Shown here piece by piece: positions 52,936 to 62,637 of a stretch of 64,000 bases of DNA (within the stretch, counting starts at the first letter, position 1; each line of letters starts with the position of its first letter). This stretch comes from Longimicrobium terrae (GTDB lineage Bacteria > Gemmatimonadota > Gemmatimonadetes > Longimicrobiales > Longimicrobiaceae). The position numbers and the translations under genes are program-made. Location of the stretch: assembly GCF_014202995.1 (NCBI RefSeq), contig NZ_JACHIA010000013.1, positions 62,001-126,000 of the forward strand, read 5' to 3'. The notes beneath the pieces were generated by a model. The model made no database searches. It worked only from the letters and a program-made list of their open reading frames with translations, and had not been told where the DNA came from.

Positions 52936-53286
52936 ATGATGTCAGACACGAAGATGATTGAGTACGGCGATTTTGACCGCGTGGAGATGCGCGTTGGACG
53001 CATCGAGCGCGCGGAACCGTTTCCGGAGGCCCGCAAGCCGGCCATCAAGCTGTGGATCGACTTCGGCCCGGAGATCGGCGTCCGCAAGTCCAGCGCGCAG
53101 ATCACGGTGCACTACACGCCGGAGTCGCTCGTGGGACGCAGCGTGGTGGCCGTCACCAACTTTCCGCCGCGGCAGATCGGCAAGTTCATGTCGGAGGTGC
53201 TCGTACTGGGCCTGCCGGACGAAAACGGCGCCATCGTGCTGATGGCGCCGGACCACGACGTGCCGCTGGGCGGGCGCGTGTTCTAG
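52936..53286 (+). CDS. csaA: CsaA-like tRNA-binding domain protein
   Basis: 116 residues with ATG codons at 52936 and 52939; either may be used. The whole length matches the CsaA family: an MRVGRIERAEPFPEARKP opening, KLWIDFGPEIG, KSSAQITVHY, FPPRQIGKFMSEVLVLG and a final PDHDVPLGG. CsaA is a small dimeric OB-fold protein that binds tRNA and has been described as a chaperone with a link to protein export. Length is normal for the family and nothing is missing. It ends tail-to-tail with the response regulator gene on the other strand, overlapping it by four bases. It is probably a housekeeping gene unrelated to the peptide cluster. Confidence 0.9.
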   Translation: MMSDTKMIEYGDFDRVEMRVGRIERAEPFPEARKPAIKLWIDFGPEIGVRKSSAQITVHYTPESLVGRSVVAVTNFPPRQIGKFMSEVLVLGLPDENGAIVLMAPDHDVPLGGRVF

Positions 53287-53708
53287 GCCGTCCGCCCCGG
53301 GGTCAGCGCAGCGGCCACGGCGGACAGGAGTGCGCCCATTTCCACCGGCTTGGCGATCAGCGCGTGCAGCCCGGCCGCCACCGCGCGGTCCGGCTCCAGA
53401 TCCGGCGCGTCGCCCGTCACCATGATCACGGGCAGCCCGGTGAGGCGGGGCTGGGCGCGAAGCTGTTGCACGAACGCAAAGCCGTCCAGCCCGGGCATCC
53501 GCAGGTCGGTCAGCACCAGCGCCGGCTGCGTCTGCCCCATCCACCGCAGCGCCTCCTCCCCGCCGTCCGCCGCCTCGGCGTGGTAACCGGCGCGCCGCAG
53601 CATCATGCAATGCAGGTCGCGGTGCGCGGCATCGTCATCCACCACCAGGATCACGGGCGGAAGCGCTGCGGTGGCGGCGGTGACGGGAAGCGGGAAGGGG
53701 ATGGTCAT
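53283..53708 (-). CDS. Single-domain response regulator (receiver only)
   Basis: 141 residues with only a CheY-like receiver domain and no output domain. The acidic pocket is in VVDDD (24-26), the phosphoacceptor is Asp68 in TDLRMPG, the switch Thr98 is in MVTGD, and Lys120 is in IAKP. About 18 extra residues precede the domain. It may act by protein contact, as CheY- or Spo0F-type proteins do, or as a shuttle for one of the histidine kinases encoded further right, but no kinase is adjacent. It shares its orientation with the hydrolase gene behind it, 117 bases away. Confidence 0.9.
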   Translation of the reverse strand: MTIPFPLPVTAATAALPPVILVVDDDAAHRDLHCMMLRRAGYHAEAADGGEEALRWMGQTQPALVLTDLRMPGLDGFAFVQQLRAQPRLTGLPVIMVTGDAPDLEPDRAVAAGLHALIAKPVEMGALLSAVAAALTPGRTA

Positions 53709-53825
53709 CGGCGGAGCGTCCTGAAGCGCATGTGCCCGGATTTTTCGGTGCGCTGAAACTGCCGCCGATCTCCTTTGCCGGCCATCGGTTGCCTGACCTA
53801 AGAGGTTTGATCCGCACGGAGCGGG

Positions 53826-55268
53826 TCAGTCCCGCGCTGGCTGGGCGTTCGCCTCCTCGCAGCGGTCAGGCGCGGTCCGCCGCGCCACGAAGGCGGCGGC
53901 GGCCTGGACGAAGCAGCGCGGCGCCACCAGCGGCAGAAAGTGCGCACCGCCCGTCACCGTCGCGAGCCGCACGTCGCCCGCGCGGGCGAGCATGGCCACG
54001 TGCGCCTGCGCCCCCTCGAAGGGCGTATTGGGATCCAGCGTTCCGTGAATGACGAGCGTGCGCGGCAGCCGGGCCGGGGTGTGTCCGAAAAAGGCGTCCG
54101 GTTCGTACAGCGGCAGGGGACTGTCCACCAGCATGCCGGGAATGGGGCTGGTGAACAGCGCTCCCTCCGCCTCCCGCTCCACGAGCTCCCGCGTCAGATC
54201 GCGCCGGGCGTTGTTTTCCGATCCGCTGATGAGGATCACGAGCGGCAGCGACGGCGGCGACTGCGGAGAGGCGCCGAGCTTCGCCATCTCCGCCCGGAGC
54301 TCCCCGGCAGCCCGGGTGAGGGGCGCGGCGTCATCCCGCGCGAGCGCGCCGATGATGGCGGGAATCTGATCCCGAAGCTCCGGAAAGTTCAGCAGGGCCC
54401 CCATGAACTGCCGCAGGTTTCCGCCGGGCACCGCGGCCTTCCAGGGTGGGTCATTGCGCGCGAGAATCAGGCGGTAGCGCTCCGCCTGGTCCGGCGCGAG
54501 GACCGCGCGGCCCACGGCGTCCACCACCCGCGTGCGCTGGCTCAGGTCCCACTGCGGCGCGGATTCCGGGGGCACCAGGCCGTCCAGGATGATCCCCGTC
54601 AGCGGGACCGGCGTCACCTGCATCATGCGCAGGACGAGCTGCGTGCCGTAGGACACGCCGTACAGGTAGGTTTCGCCCCGGCCGCGGTGGCGGCGGATGA
54701 GGGCGGACAGATCGTGCGCGGCGTTGGTGATGGTAAAGGCCCGTGTCCGCGCCGCGTTGGCGTGCATGGCGCCGATGCACGGTCCCCATTCCTCTCCCGC
54801 CAGCGAGATCCCGTTCGCGCTGGCCGGTGCTTCCTGCTCCGGGCACAGCTTGGATGAATATCCCGTCCCGCGATGGTCGGGAAAGATGAGGTCGTGGTTG
54901 GGAAACGCGCGCCGCAGCACCGGGAGCACGGGAAGAAACGAGGCGCCGGTTTCTCCCGGCCCGCCCGCCACCAGCCATACTTCACCGCGCCGGCGAGCCG
55001 GATCGGTCGCCGGGATCTTGCGGACGAACAGATCCACGGTTTCCGCCGTGCTTCCTTCAGCCACCGTTTGACGCAGCGGCATCGTGGCGGTCATGCAGAG
55101 CGACCCGGCCAGGGCCGGCAGCGTGGCCGCGTCGGAACAGGGTTGAAAACGTTGGGACCATGCGGGCGCCGCAAAGGCCAGGAGAGCGGCGAGGGCCGCG
55201 GGCACGAGTTTGGGGATGGACGGCTTCAACTTCTCGCGGTCGTTGCGGGACAAGAACGAGGCCGGCAC
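53826..55268 (-). CDS. Secreted alpha/beta hydrolase, S33-type peptidase-like
   Basis: 480 residues from a GTG; a TTG 13 codons later would give a more typical signal peptide. A hydrophobic segment (LVPAALAALLAFAAPAWSQ, about 21-39) looks like a Sec signal ending at an Ala/Ser-rich cleavage site, so export is likely. The fold shows GGPGETG (oxyanion region, about 102-108), nucleophile Ser206 in GVSYGTQ, Asp412 in GTLDPNTP and His443 in GGAHFLP. This order and the GGPG motif fit the proline iminopeptidase/tripeptidyl aminopeptidase (S33, TAP-like) group, which removes N-terminal residues from short peptides. Substrate is unknown. A role in trimming the neighbouring peptide product is possible, but the gene lies beyond the cluster terminator on the other strand. 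Confidence 0.85.
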   Translation of the reverse strand: MPASFLSRNDREKLKPSIPKLVPAALAALLAFAAPAWSQRFQPCSDAATLPALAGSLCMTATMPLRQTVAEGSTAETVDLFVRKIPATDPARRRGEVWLVAGGPGETGASFLPVLPVLRRAFPNHDLIFPDHRGTGYSSKLCPEQEAPASANGISLAGEEWGPCIGAMHANAARTRAFTITNAAHDLSALIRRHRGRGETYLYGVSYGTQLVLRMMQVTPVPLTGIILDGLVPPESAPQWDLSQRTRVVDAVGRAVLAPDQAERYRLILARNDPPWKAAVPGGNLRQFMGALLNFPELRDQIPAIIGALARDDAAPLTRAAGELRAEMAKLGASPQSPPSLPLVILISGSENNARRDLTRELVEREAEGALFTSPIPGMLVDSPLPLYEPDAFFGHTPARLPRTLVIHGTLDPNTPFEGAQAHVAMLARAGDVRLATVTGGAHFLPLVAPRCFVQAAAAFVARRTAPDRCEEANAQPARD

Positions 55269-55484
55269 CCTGTGCGGGCCCGGCCAGAGGGGATTGGCGG
55301 CTCGCGCCGGCCCTCGCCCACCGCGATACGGCGCCCGGCCCAGGTAGTTTCAGGCCCGAATCGCAGAATGGATGCAGACGCGGAGACTGAACCTACCCTG
55401 CTCTCGCCCGGCGGGTCGAACCCCGCCACAATAACAAAACTCCGCGCGGATCCGGCCTCGAACCGGTCCTCATCACCCGATGCA

Positions 55485-55563
55485 GTTGAAGCCCCGAACC
55501 GGATGCGCCAGCAGCCGGTGTCGGGGGTTCCCGCTGTTTGAGCGGCGGATTCATTCGCTCAAC
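55485..55563 (-). repeat. 80-base dispersed repeat, copy 1
   Basis: The ends (GTTGAAGCCCCGAAC and GTGTCGGGGGTT..GCTGTTTGAGCGGCGGATTC..CGCTCAAC) match the reverse complement of 63483-63562 almost exactly. The inner 18 or so bases differ but keep the same self-complementary character. The conserved flanks with a variable stem look like a structured intergenic element, not coding DNA. Confidence 0.85.
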
Positions 55564-55615
55564 AAACCCCGCTCACCCACGGGTCTCCGCCTCCCGCGCC
55601 GGCGTGTCCGCCCCG

Positions 55616-55651
55616 CCAACCCTCCCCCGGTCTTTTTCGGGGGAGGGTTGG
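55616..55651. repeat. Perfect 14-bp REP-like hairpin
   Basis: CCAACCCTCCCCCG (55616-55629) pairs with CGGGGGAGGGTTGG (55638-55651) around GTCTTTTT. The T-run is inside the loop, so it is not a normal terminator. It lies about 240 bases before the sensor kinase start and looks like a repetitive extragenic palindrome. Confidence 0.7.
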
Positions 55652-55891
55652 CCGGTGGTGCCGGCCCGGGTGGGGGCCGCCCGCAAAGCCCCCATCCACC
55701 CCCGGTCATCCGACCGATGCGCCGGTCCTTGGCGGCGGTGATCTTTGCCGGTCCGCGGACTTCGCGCGGGACGCCGGGTGCCTTGCCGCATCTGCGGAAA
55801 CCACATAGCTTTGTGCCGTTTTTCGCCCCGCTCTCCGCAACCGCGTTTTCCGGCCCGCCCGCCTCCGGCGCGCGCCCCAGCAGGCTCTCTC

Positions 55892-58800
55892 ATGTCGCAA
55901 TCCGTGTCTCACGCCGGCCTCGCCCCGGAGCTTGCCCGCGCCCTCGCGCAGGTCCCGCGCGTGGGTGATCCCGCGTCGTCCCCCGCGCACCGCATGCGCG
56001 TGCTGGCCGCTGCCGCGCAGCACGCCGCCCGCGCCCGCTCCACCGCCAAAGTCCAGGCGGTGATCCAGGCCGCGCTTCCCGCCGCGATCCGCGCGGACGG
56101 GGTGGTGCTGCGGCTGGACGGGGACACGGAATCCGCCACGCATGAATCCGCGCTGGTGCGTTCCGTCGGCGACGGGAACGAAGTGTTCGGCGCGCTGTGC
56201 ATCCACGGCGGGCCGTTCACGGAAGAGGACGAGGCGGCCGCCGACGCGTTCGCCGCCCTCGCCGCGGACGCCGTCTCGCGCCTCCGCCTGGCGGAACGGG
56301 CGGCGCGGGCCGAGGCGCGTCTCGCCATCGCGGAGGACAGCTATCGCACGCTGTTCGACCTCACCGGCGAAGCCATCTCGGTGCTGGACGTGGACACGCG
56401 CGAGGTCCTGGACGTCAACCGTGCCGGGCGCGAGGTGCACGGCCGTGAACTGGACGAGTTCCGCGACCCCGCCGTCCCCCGCGTCTCCTCCACGCGCCCG
56501 GAGTTTTCCGCCGAGCGCGGGGCGGAGCTCCTGGCGCGCGCCGCCGCCGGCGAGCCGCAGTGGTACTCGTGGACCACGCTGACTCGCGACGGCGACGAGA
56601 TCTTCTGGGAAGCGCGCATGATGCGCATCCGCCTGGGCGGGCGCGACGTGCTGGTGAACGTGGCCCGCGACGTCCGCGAGCGGAACGCGGCGGAAGAAGC
56701 CCTTCGCCGCGCCAACGAGCAGCTGGAGGCGCGCGTCGCCGAGCGCACCTCGGAACTGGGCTCCGTCAACGAGGCGCTGGAGGAGGAAGTCGCCGAGCAC
56801 GAGGCGGCAAAGGAGGCGCTGCTGGAGCGCACGGCGGAGATGGAGGCCATCTTCCGCGCGCTCCCGGACCTCTTTTTCCGCCTGGCGGACGACGGCACCG
56901 TCCTGGACTACCGCGCCGGCGACTCCGCCATCCTGGCCGCGCCGCCGGAGGCGTTCCTGTGGCGCCGCCTGCACGACCTCATGCCGGCGGAGGTGATGGA
57001 AATCGTGGACCGGGCGATGGCGCGCGCGCGGGAAACGCGCGCGCCGGAAGCCGCCGAGTACGCGATGGACCTGCCGCACGGGCGCCGCGACTTCGAGGCG
57101 CGCATCGTCCCCCTGGGCGACGGCACCTTCGTGACCGTGGTGCGCGACGTCACCGAGCGGGCCGGGGCGGAGCGGGCGCTGCGCGACCGCGAGGCGCACT
57201 TCCGACGGATGATTGAAAACGCCAGCGATATGGTGCAGATCGTCGGCCCCGACACCCTCATCGTCTACACCGGCCCCTCCATGGAGCGGCTGCTGGGGTG
57301 GACGCCGGAGGAGATCGAGGGGACCAGCGCCATGGACTACCTGCACCCGGACGACGTGGAGCCTACGCTCGTCCAGTTCGGGCTGATGCTGCAACAGCCC
57401 GGCGTACCGGTTCCCGCCTCGTACCGCGTGCGCCACAAGCACGGCGGGTACCGGTGGATGGAGGCCAACGCCATGACGCTGGCGGAGGATTCCGGCACGC
57501 AGGGCGTCATCGTCAACGCGCGCGACGTCACCGAGCGCCGCGTGTTCGAAGAGGCGCTGCGGCTGAGCGAAGAGCAGTTCCGGACACTGACGGAGCATTC
57601 GTCCGACATCCCCACCATCGTTTCGCCCACCCGCGGCGTGCTGTACGTGAGCCCTTCCGTCACCCGCGTGCTGGGCTGGCCGCAGGCGGAAATGATGGGG
57701 CCCGAGGCGCGCGACCTCACCCATCCGGACGACCTGCCGCTCCTGATGGAGGCGCTGCGGGCCGCGGACGCCGAGCCGGGCGCCACCCACAGCGCGCGCT
57801 ACCGCGTGCGCCACCTGGACGGCTCGTGGCGCGTGGTGGAGTCCATCGTCCGCAAGACGTCGGCGGAGGCGGAGGCGCCGCTCGTCCTGAACACCCGCGA
57901 CATCACCGGGCAGACGCGCGCGGAAGAGGCGCTCCGCCGCAGCGAGGAGCAGTTCCGCCTGCTGAGCGAGCATTCGTCGGACGTGCCCTCCATCCTGTCC
58001 CCCACCGGCGAGTCGCTGTACATCAGCCCCGCCGTCACCCGCGTGCTGGGCTACACGCCGGACGAGGTGAAGGGGCACCGCGGGCAGACGTCGCGCATTC
58101 ATCCCGACGACGTGCACAACCTGGCGGAGCTGATGCGCGCCACGGCGGCCGACCCGTCCCGGCCGCACGGCGTGCACTACCGCGTGCGCCACAGGGACGG
58201 GAGCTGGCGGGTGATGGAAACCGTCGCCCGCAAGACGTCGCCGGAGCCAGAGGCGCCGCTGGTGGCCAACACCCGCGACATCACCGCGCTGCGCCAGGCG
58301 GAAGAGGCGCTACGGCAGCGCGAGGAGCAGTTCCGCATGCTCATCGAGCACTCGTCCGACATCCCCACCATCGTGTCGCCCACGGGGGAAGTCATCTACG
58401 TCAGCCCCTCCATCACCCGCATGCTGGGCTACCTGCCGGAGGAAATGACGGGGCCGGAGGGGATGAACACGGCGCACCCCGACGACCTGCCCGTGGTCGC
58501 CCGCGTGCTGGCGGCGGCGGCGGCGGAGCCCGGCCGCACCTTCAGCGGGCAGTACCGGGCGCGCCACAGGGACGGCTCGTGGCGCGTACTGAGTTCCGTC
58601 GTGCGCAAGACGGGGCCGGAGCCGGAAGCGCCGCTGGTGGCCAACACGCGCGACATCACCGAGCAGACCCGCGCGGAAGAGGCGCTGCGGGAGCGGGAGG
58701 AATACTTCCGCCGGCTGATCGAGAACGCGCAGGACCTCATCACCGTCATCGGGCCGGACGGCACGCGGCGGTTCGAGAGCGCGGCCATCCGCAACCTGTA

Positions 58801-60994
58801 CGGCTACGACCGGGAAGACGCGGGCGGCTCCGCGTGGGACCGGCTGCACCCGGACGACGTGGCGCCCGCCCGCGCCGCGCTGGGCTCGGTGATGGCCAGC
58901 CCGGGACGCACCATCACCGTGGAGCTGCGTTTCCGCGCGGCGAATGGCGGATGGCGCCATCTGGAGTGCAAGGCGCGCATGCTGGGCACCGATCCGGAGG
59001 AGGGGATCGTCGTCAACTCGCGCGACGTCACCGAGCGCGTGTGGGCCCAGGCGGCGCTGCGCGAGCGCGAAGACTTCTTTCGCCGGCTGACGGAAAACAC
59101 CAACGATCTCATGCAGGTGTGCGACGCCGAGGGCTTCATCACCTACTCCGCGTCGTCATCCCCCGCCATCCTGGGCTACACGCCGGAGGAACTGCTGGGG
59201 CGGCAGGTGATGGACCTGCTTCACCCGGACGACCTGGCGCACGCGCACGTGGCGACGGCGCAGGTGCTGGGACAGCCGGGGCTGGTGGACATCACCGAGG
59301 CGCGCTTCCTTCACGCAAGCGGCGAGTACCGGTGGATGGAAAGCACCGCGCGCACGCTGGATCCCCATTCGGCGGCGTCCGGCATCGCCTTCAGCCTGCG
59401 CGACGTGAGCCAGCGCCGCGCCGCGCAGGACGCCATCCGCCGCAGCGAAGAGCATTTCCGCCGGCTGACGGAAAACGCGTCGGACATGATCGTGGTGGTG
59501 AACGAGGAAAGCTTCTTTCTCTATCACTCCCCCAGCGTGCAGCGCGTCCTGGGCTACACGCCGGACGAGCTGGATTCGTTGCGCAGCCTGGACGTCATCC
59601 ACCCCGACGACGTGGCGGGGGTGGCGCAGGCGCTGGAGCGGATGTGCGCGGAGCCGGGGACCACGCATACGATGGAGTACCGCTTTCCGCACGCGGACGG
59701 GGGATGGCGCACGCTGGAAAGCACCGGCCGCACCCTGCTCCCGGATTCCGCCGCGGAAGGCATTGTCGTCAACTCCCGCGACGTCACCGACCGCCGCGCG
59801 GCGGAGCGGGCGCTGCGCCGCGCCACGGACGAGGCGGAGCGCGCCAACCGCGCCAAGAGCGAGTTTCTGTCGCGGATGAGCCACGAGCTGCGCACGCCCA
59901 TGAACAGCATTCTGGGCTTCGCGCAGATCCTGGCGGAGCTGGAGCTGGCGCCGGAAGACCGCAAGGCGGTGCAGCACATTCTGAGCGCGGGCGAGCACCT
60001 GCTGAACCTGATCAACGAGGTGCTCGACATCGCCCGCATCGAGTCCGGGCGCCAGCCGCTGTCGCTGGAGCCGGTGCAGGCGGGCGCGGTCCTGCGCGAG
60101 GCGCTGGACCTCGTTCGTCCGCTGGCCGCCGCGCGGGGGATCAGCGTGGCGGAAACCGCGGGGCCGGCGCTGGGGCGCTACGTGCGCGCGGACCGGCAGC
60201 GGCTGGCGCAGGTCCTCCTCAACCTCCTTTCCAACGCGGTCAAGTACAACCGGCCGGGCGGGTCCGTGCGCCTCAGCTGCCGCGTGGCGGAAGGTGAGGG
60301 CGCGCCGCGCATCGTCATCCGCGTAGAGGACGACGGCTACGGCATCGCGCCGGACAAGCAGGACCAGCTCTTTACGCCCTTCGCGCGGCTGGGCGCGGAG
60401 CAGAGTGGCATTGAGGGAACGGGGCTGGGGCTGACGCTTTCGCAGCGCCTGGTGGGGGCGATGGGCGGCGCCCTCCGGCTGGAGGCGAGCAGCGAGCGTG
60501 GCAGCGTGTTCCGGCTGGACCTGGACGCGGCGGAAAACCCGCTGGACCGCGCCGGCGCGCCGGCGGAGCCGGCGGAGCCGGCGGACGCGGGCGTCCCGGC
60601 GGAGGGAGCGGCGGCCACGCTGCTGTACATCGAAGACAATCTCGCCAACCTCAGCCTGATCGAGCGGGTGCTGATGGGGCGGCCGGAGTGGCGGCTGCTG
60701 CCGGCGCTGCAGGGGCAGCTGGGGGTGGAGATGGCGCGCGAGCACGTTCCCGACGTCGTCCTCCTGGACCTGCACCTTCCCGACCTGAGCGGGGAAGAGG
60801 TGCTTCGGCAGTTGCGGGCGGATCCGCGGACGGCGCACGTCCCCGTCGTCATCATCAGCGCGGACGCCACGCCGCGCACGCTGGAGCGGCTGCGCGCGGA
60901 CGGCGCCGCCGCCTACCTCACCAAGCCGCTGAACGTGCGCCTCTTTCTGCGCACGGTGGACGAGGCGCTGGCCGGGCGCGAAGGGCGCGGATGA
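55892..60994 (+). CDS. Hybrid sensor histidine kinase with nine PAS domains and a receiver
   Basis: 1700 residues from the ATG of MSQSVSHAG. No transmembrane segment is visible, so it is probably cytoplasmic. Order: a short GAF-like region (about 50-145); PAS 1 and 2, separated by a coiled-coil (about 270-320); then PAS 3-9, each opening with a Q/H/Y/F-F-R-x-hydrophobic segment and containing an HPDD box. After these come a histidine kinase core with His1331 in MSHELRTPMN, an ATPase region (NLLSNAVKYN, DDGYGI, GTGLGL) and a C-terminal receiver with phosphoacceptor Asp1626 (LLDLHLPD) and LTKP. PAS 4, 5 and 6 share the block EHSSD[IV]P[TS]I[VL]SPT and look like recent internal copies. The stop overlaps the start of the next kinase gene (ATGA), so the two are translationally coupled and likely work in one relay. 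The signal is unknown. Confidence 0.93.
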   Translation: MSQSVSHAGLAPELARALAQVPRVGDPASSPAHRMRVLAAAAQHAARARSTAKVQAVIQAALPAAIRADGVVLRLDGDTESATHESALVRSVGDGNEVFGALCIHGGPFTEEDEAAADAFAALAADAVSRLRLAERAARAEARLAIAEDSYRTLFDLTGEAISVLDVDTREVLDVNRAGREVHGRELDEFRDPAVPRVSSTRPEFSAERGAELLARAAAGEPQWYSWTTLTRDGDEIFWEARMMRIRLGGRDVLVNVARDVRERNAAEEALRRANEQLEARVAERTSELGSVNEALEEEVAEHEAAKEALLERTAEMEAIFRALPDLFFRLADDGTVLDYRAGDSAILAAPPEAFLWRRLHDLMPAEVMEIVDRAMARARETRAPEAAEYAMDLPHGRRDFEARIVPLGDGTFVTVVRDVTERAGAERALRDREAHFRRMIENASDMVQIVGPDTLIVYTGPSMERLLGWTPEEIEGTSAMDYLHPDDVEPTLVQFGLMLQQPGVPVPASYRVRHKHGGYRWMEANAMTLAEDSGTQGVIVNARDVTERRVFEEALRLSEEQFRTLTEHSSDIPTIVSPTRGVLYVSPSVTRVLGWPQAEMMGPEARDLTHPDDLPLLMEALRAADAEPGATHSARYRVRHLDGSWRVVESIVRKTSAEAEAPLVLNTRDITGQTRAEEALRRSEEQFRLLSEHSSDVPSILSPTGESLYISPAVTRVLGYTPDEVKGHRGQTSRIHPDDVHNLAELMRATAADPSRPHGVHYRVRHRDGSWRVMETVARKTSPEPEAPLVANTRDITALRQAEEALRQREEQFRMLIEHSSDIPTIVSPTGEVIYVSPSITRMLGYLPEEMTGPEGMNTAHPDDLPVVARVLAAAAAEPGRTFSGQYRARHRDGSWRVLSSVVRKTGPEPEAPLVANTRDITEQTRAEEALREREEYFRRLIENAQDLITVIGPDGTRRFESAAIRNLYGYDREDAGGSAWDRLHPDDVAPARAALGSVMASPGRTITVELRFRAANGGWRHLECKARMLGTDPEEGIVVNSRDVTERVWAQAALREREDFFRRLTENTNDLMQVCDAEGFITYSASSSPAILGYTPEELLGRQVMDLLHPDDLAHAHVATAQVLGQPGLVDITEARFLHASGEYRWMESTARTLDPHSAASGIAFSLRDVSQRRAAQDAIRRSEEHFRRLTENASDMIVVVNEESFFLYHSPSVQRVLGYTPDELDSLRSLDVIHPDDVAGVAQALERMCAEPGTTHTMEYRFPHADGGWRTLESTGRTLLPDSAAEGIVVNSRDVTDRRAAERALRRATDEAERANRAKSEFLSRMSHELRTPMNSILGFAQILAELELAPEDRKAVQHILSAGEHLLNLINEVLDIARIESGRQPLSLEPVQAGAVLREALDLVRPLAAARGISVAETAGPALGRYVRADRQRLAQVLLNLLSNAVKYNRPGGSVRLSCRVAEGEGAPRIVIRVEDDGYGIAPDKQDQLFTPFARLGAEQSGIEGTGLGLTLSQRLVGAMGGALRLEASSERGSVFRLDLDAAENPLDRAGAPAEPAEPADAGVPAEGAAATLLYIEDNLANLSLIERVLMGRPEWRLLPALQGQLGVEMAREHVPDVVLLDLHLPDLSGEEVLRQLRADPRTAHVPVVIISADATPRTLERLRADGAAAYLTKPLNVRLFLRTVDEALAGREGRG

Positions 60995-62637
60995 ACGAGC
61001 CGGACCTTACCGCCTGCACCCTGCTTCTGGTGGATGACGAGGAAGCCAACCTCGATCTGCTGGAGCGCATCCTTCGCCGCGACGGGCACCACGACCTGCT
61101 GCGCACGGCGGATCCCGTGGAAGCCGTCGAACTCTTCGACCGGCACGCGCCGGACCTGGTGCTGCTGGACCTGCACATGCCCCGGCGCGACGGGTTCGCC
61201 GTGCTGGCGGACCTGCGCGCGCGCATCGCGCCGGACGACTTCATCCCCGTCCTCGTCCTGACGGCGGATGCCACGTTCGACGCACGGCAGCGTGCGCTGG
61301 GGGAGGGCGCGCAGGACTTTATCACCAAGCCGTTCCACAACGCGGAGGTGCAGCTTCGCGTGCGCAATCTGCTGCGCGGCCGCGTGCTGCACCGCCAGCA
61401 GCGCCGCGCGCGTCGGGACGCGGAGCTGCTGGCGGAGGCCGGGCGCATCCTGCACGCCTCGTTCGACACGGCGACCGCCGCCGCACAGCTCGCGCGCCTC
61501 GTGGTGCCGCGCTTGGCGGACCGCTGCGTAGTGGATCTGCTGGAGGATGACCGGCGGATGCGCGTGGCCAGCGCGCGCCCCGGCGCGGAGGGCGTGGTGC
61601 TGGAGATGGCGCCGGAGGATTGTCGTGTGCCGATGGAGGACGGAGAACGCGTCCGGCGGATGGGCGGGGCGGATGGATGGATCTCCAACGACGATGTGCG
61701 TGGGCTGGAGGCGTGGTTCGGCGCGGATGCGCCGGCGTCCGCGCTCGTCGTTCCCCTCGCCGTTTCCGGCGCGCCGGTGGGATGGCTGGCGCTGGGGCGC
61801 GGCGCGGACGGCCGCGCGTTCGACGCGGAGGACGAGGCGCTCGCGGCGGAACTGGCGCACCGTGCCGCCCTCGCGGTGGAGAACGCCCGCCTGTACCACG
61901 CTTCCCGCGCCGCGCTGGAGGGGCGCGACCAGGTGCTGGCCATTGTCGCGCACGATCTGCGCGGCCCGCTGACGGCCATCCTGTTCGACGCGGAAATGCT
62001 GCGCAGCGATCTGCCGCCGGGGATGGGCGAGTACGAGGCCCGCTCGCTGGAGCGCGTGCAGCAGGCCGCCGAGCGGATGGACGGGCTGATCCAAGACCTG
62101 CTGGACGTGTCGCGGCTGAGCCGCAGTGCCCTCGCGCTGGACCGCAGCCCGCAGGACATGGGCGTGCTGCTGGCGGAGGCCGCGGGGCTGCTGGAGCCGC
62201 TGGCCGCCGGGGCGGGGCTCACCCTGTACGTGGACGCGGGCGACGCGCCGGTGCTGGTCGCGGACCCCACGCGCATGCTGCAGGTGATCAGCAACCTGGT
62301 GGGCAACGCGGTCAAGTTCAGCCCGTCCGCGGGCGTGGTCACCCTGGCGTGGGGGATGGAGGCGGGCGAGTTCCGCGTCTCCGTCGCCGACCAGGGCGCG
62401 GGGATTCCCGCCGCGCAGCTGCAGCACATCTTTGGCGCGTTCTGGCAGGCGCGGCACGCGGACCGGCGCGGCCTGGGCCTGGGCCTCGCCATCGCGCGCG
62501 AAATCGTGGAGGCGCACGGCGGCCGCATCTGGGTGGAGAGCGAGGAAGACCGCGGTTCCGTCTTTCACGTCGCCCTTCCGCTGTCCGAAACCGTATCTGA
62601 AGCTGATCCCATCCCTCTTCCGCTCGCCGTGGCATGA
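60991..62637 (+). CDS. Receiver-GAF-histidine kinase
   Basis: 548 residues. The N-terminal receiver has VDDEE, phosphoacceptor Asp60 in LLDLHMP, and ITKPF. A GAF-like domain follows (about 150-305), ending in AVENARLYHASRAAL. The kinase core has His321 in VAHDLRGPLT and an ATPase domain with NLVGNAVKFS, DQGAGIP and GLGLGLAI. The receiver-first order suggests it takes phosphate from the upstream hybrid kinase, or senses its state, and then phosphorylates the downstream regulator. Its ATG overlaps the stop of the upstream gene and its TGA overlaps the next start, so all three proteins are made from one message. Confidence 0.92.
   Translation: MNEPDLTACTLLLVDDEEANLDLLERILRRDGHHDLLRTADPVEAVELFDRHAPDLVLLDLHMPRRDGFAVLADLRARIAPDDFIPVLVLTADATFDARQRALGEGAQDFITKPFHNAEVQLRVRNLLRGRVLHRQQRRARRDAELLAEAGRILHASFDTATAAAQLARLVVPRLADRCVVDLLEDDRRMRVASARPGAEGVVLEMAPEDCRVPMEDGERVRRMGGADGWISNDDVRGLEAWFGADAPASALVVPLAVSGAPVGWLALGRGADGRAFDAEDEALAAELAHRAALAVENARLYHASRAALEGRDQVLAIVAHDLRGPLTAILFDAEMLRSDLPPGMGEYEARSLERVQQAAERMDGLIQDLLDVSRLSRSALALDRSPQDMGVLLAEAAGLLEPLAAGAGLTLYVDAGDAPVLVADPTRMLQVISNLVGNAVKFSPSAGVVTLAWGMEAGEFRVSVADQGAGIPAAQLQHIFGAFWQARHADRRGLGLGLAIAREIVEAHGGRIWVESEEDRGSVFHVALPLSETVSEADPIPLPLAVA

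Larger units (their letters stand above)
55269..55891. other. Intergenic region with repeats, no gene
   Basis: 623 bases between the divergent hydrolase and sensor kinase genes. It contains a 6-bp palindrome at 55410-55427, an 80-base repeat at 55485-55563 and a perfect 14-bp hairpin at 55616-55651, each described separately where it matters. Promoters for both flanking genes should be here, but I cannot place them with confidence. Confidence 0.6.

Noticed and set aside
55410-55427. T-arm-like motif (GGCGGGTCGAACCCCGCC) suggesting a tRNA
   Set aside because: The loop is one base short of a T-loop, and no D-arm, anticodon arm or acceptor stem could be placed on either strand. It is a simple palindrome.
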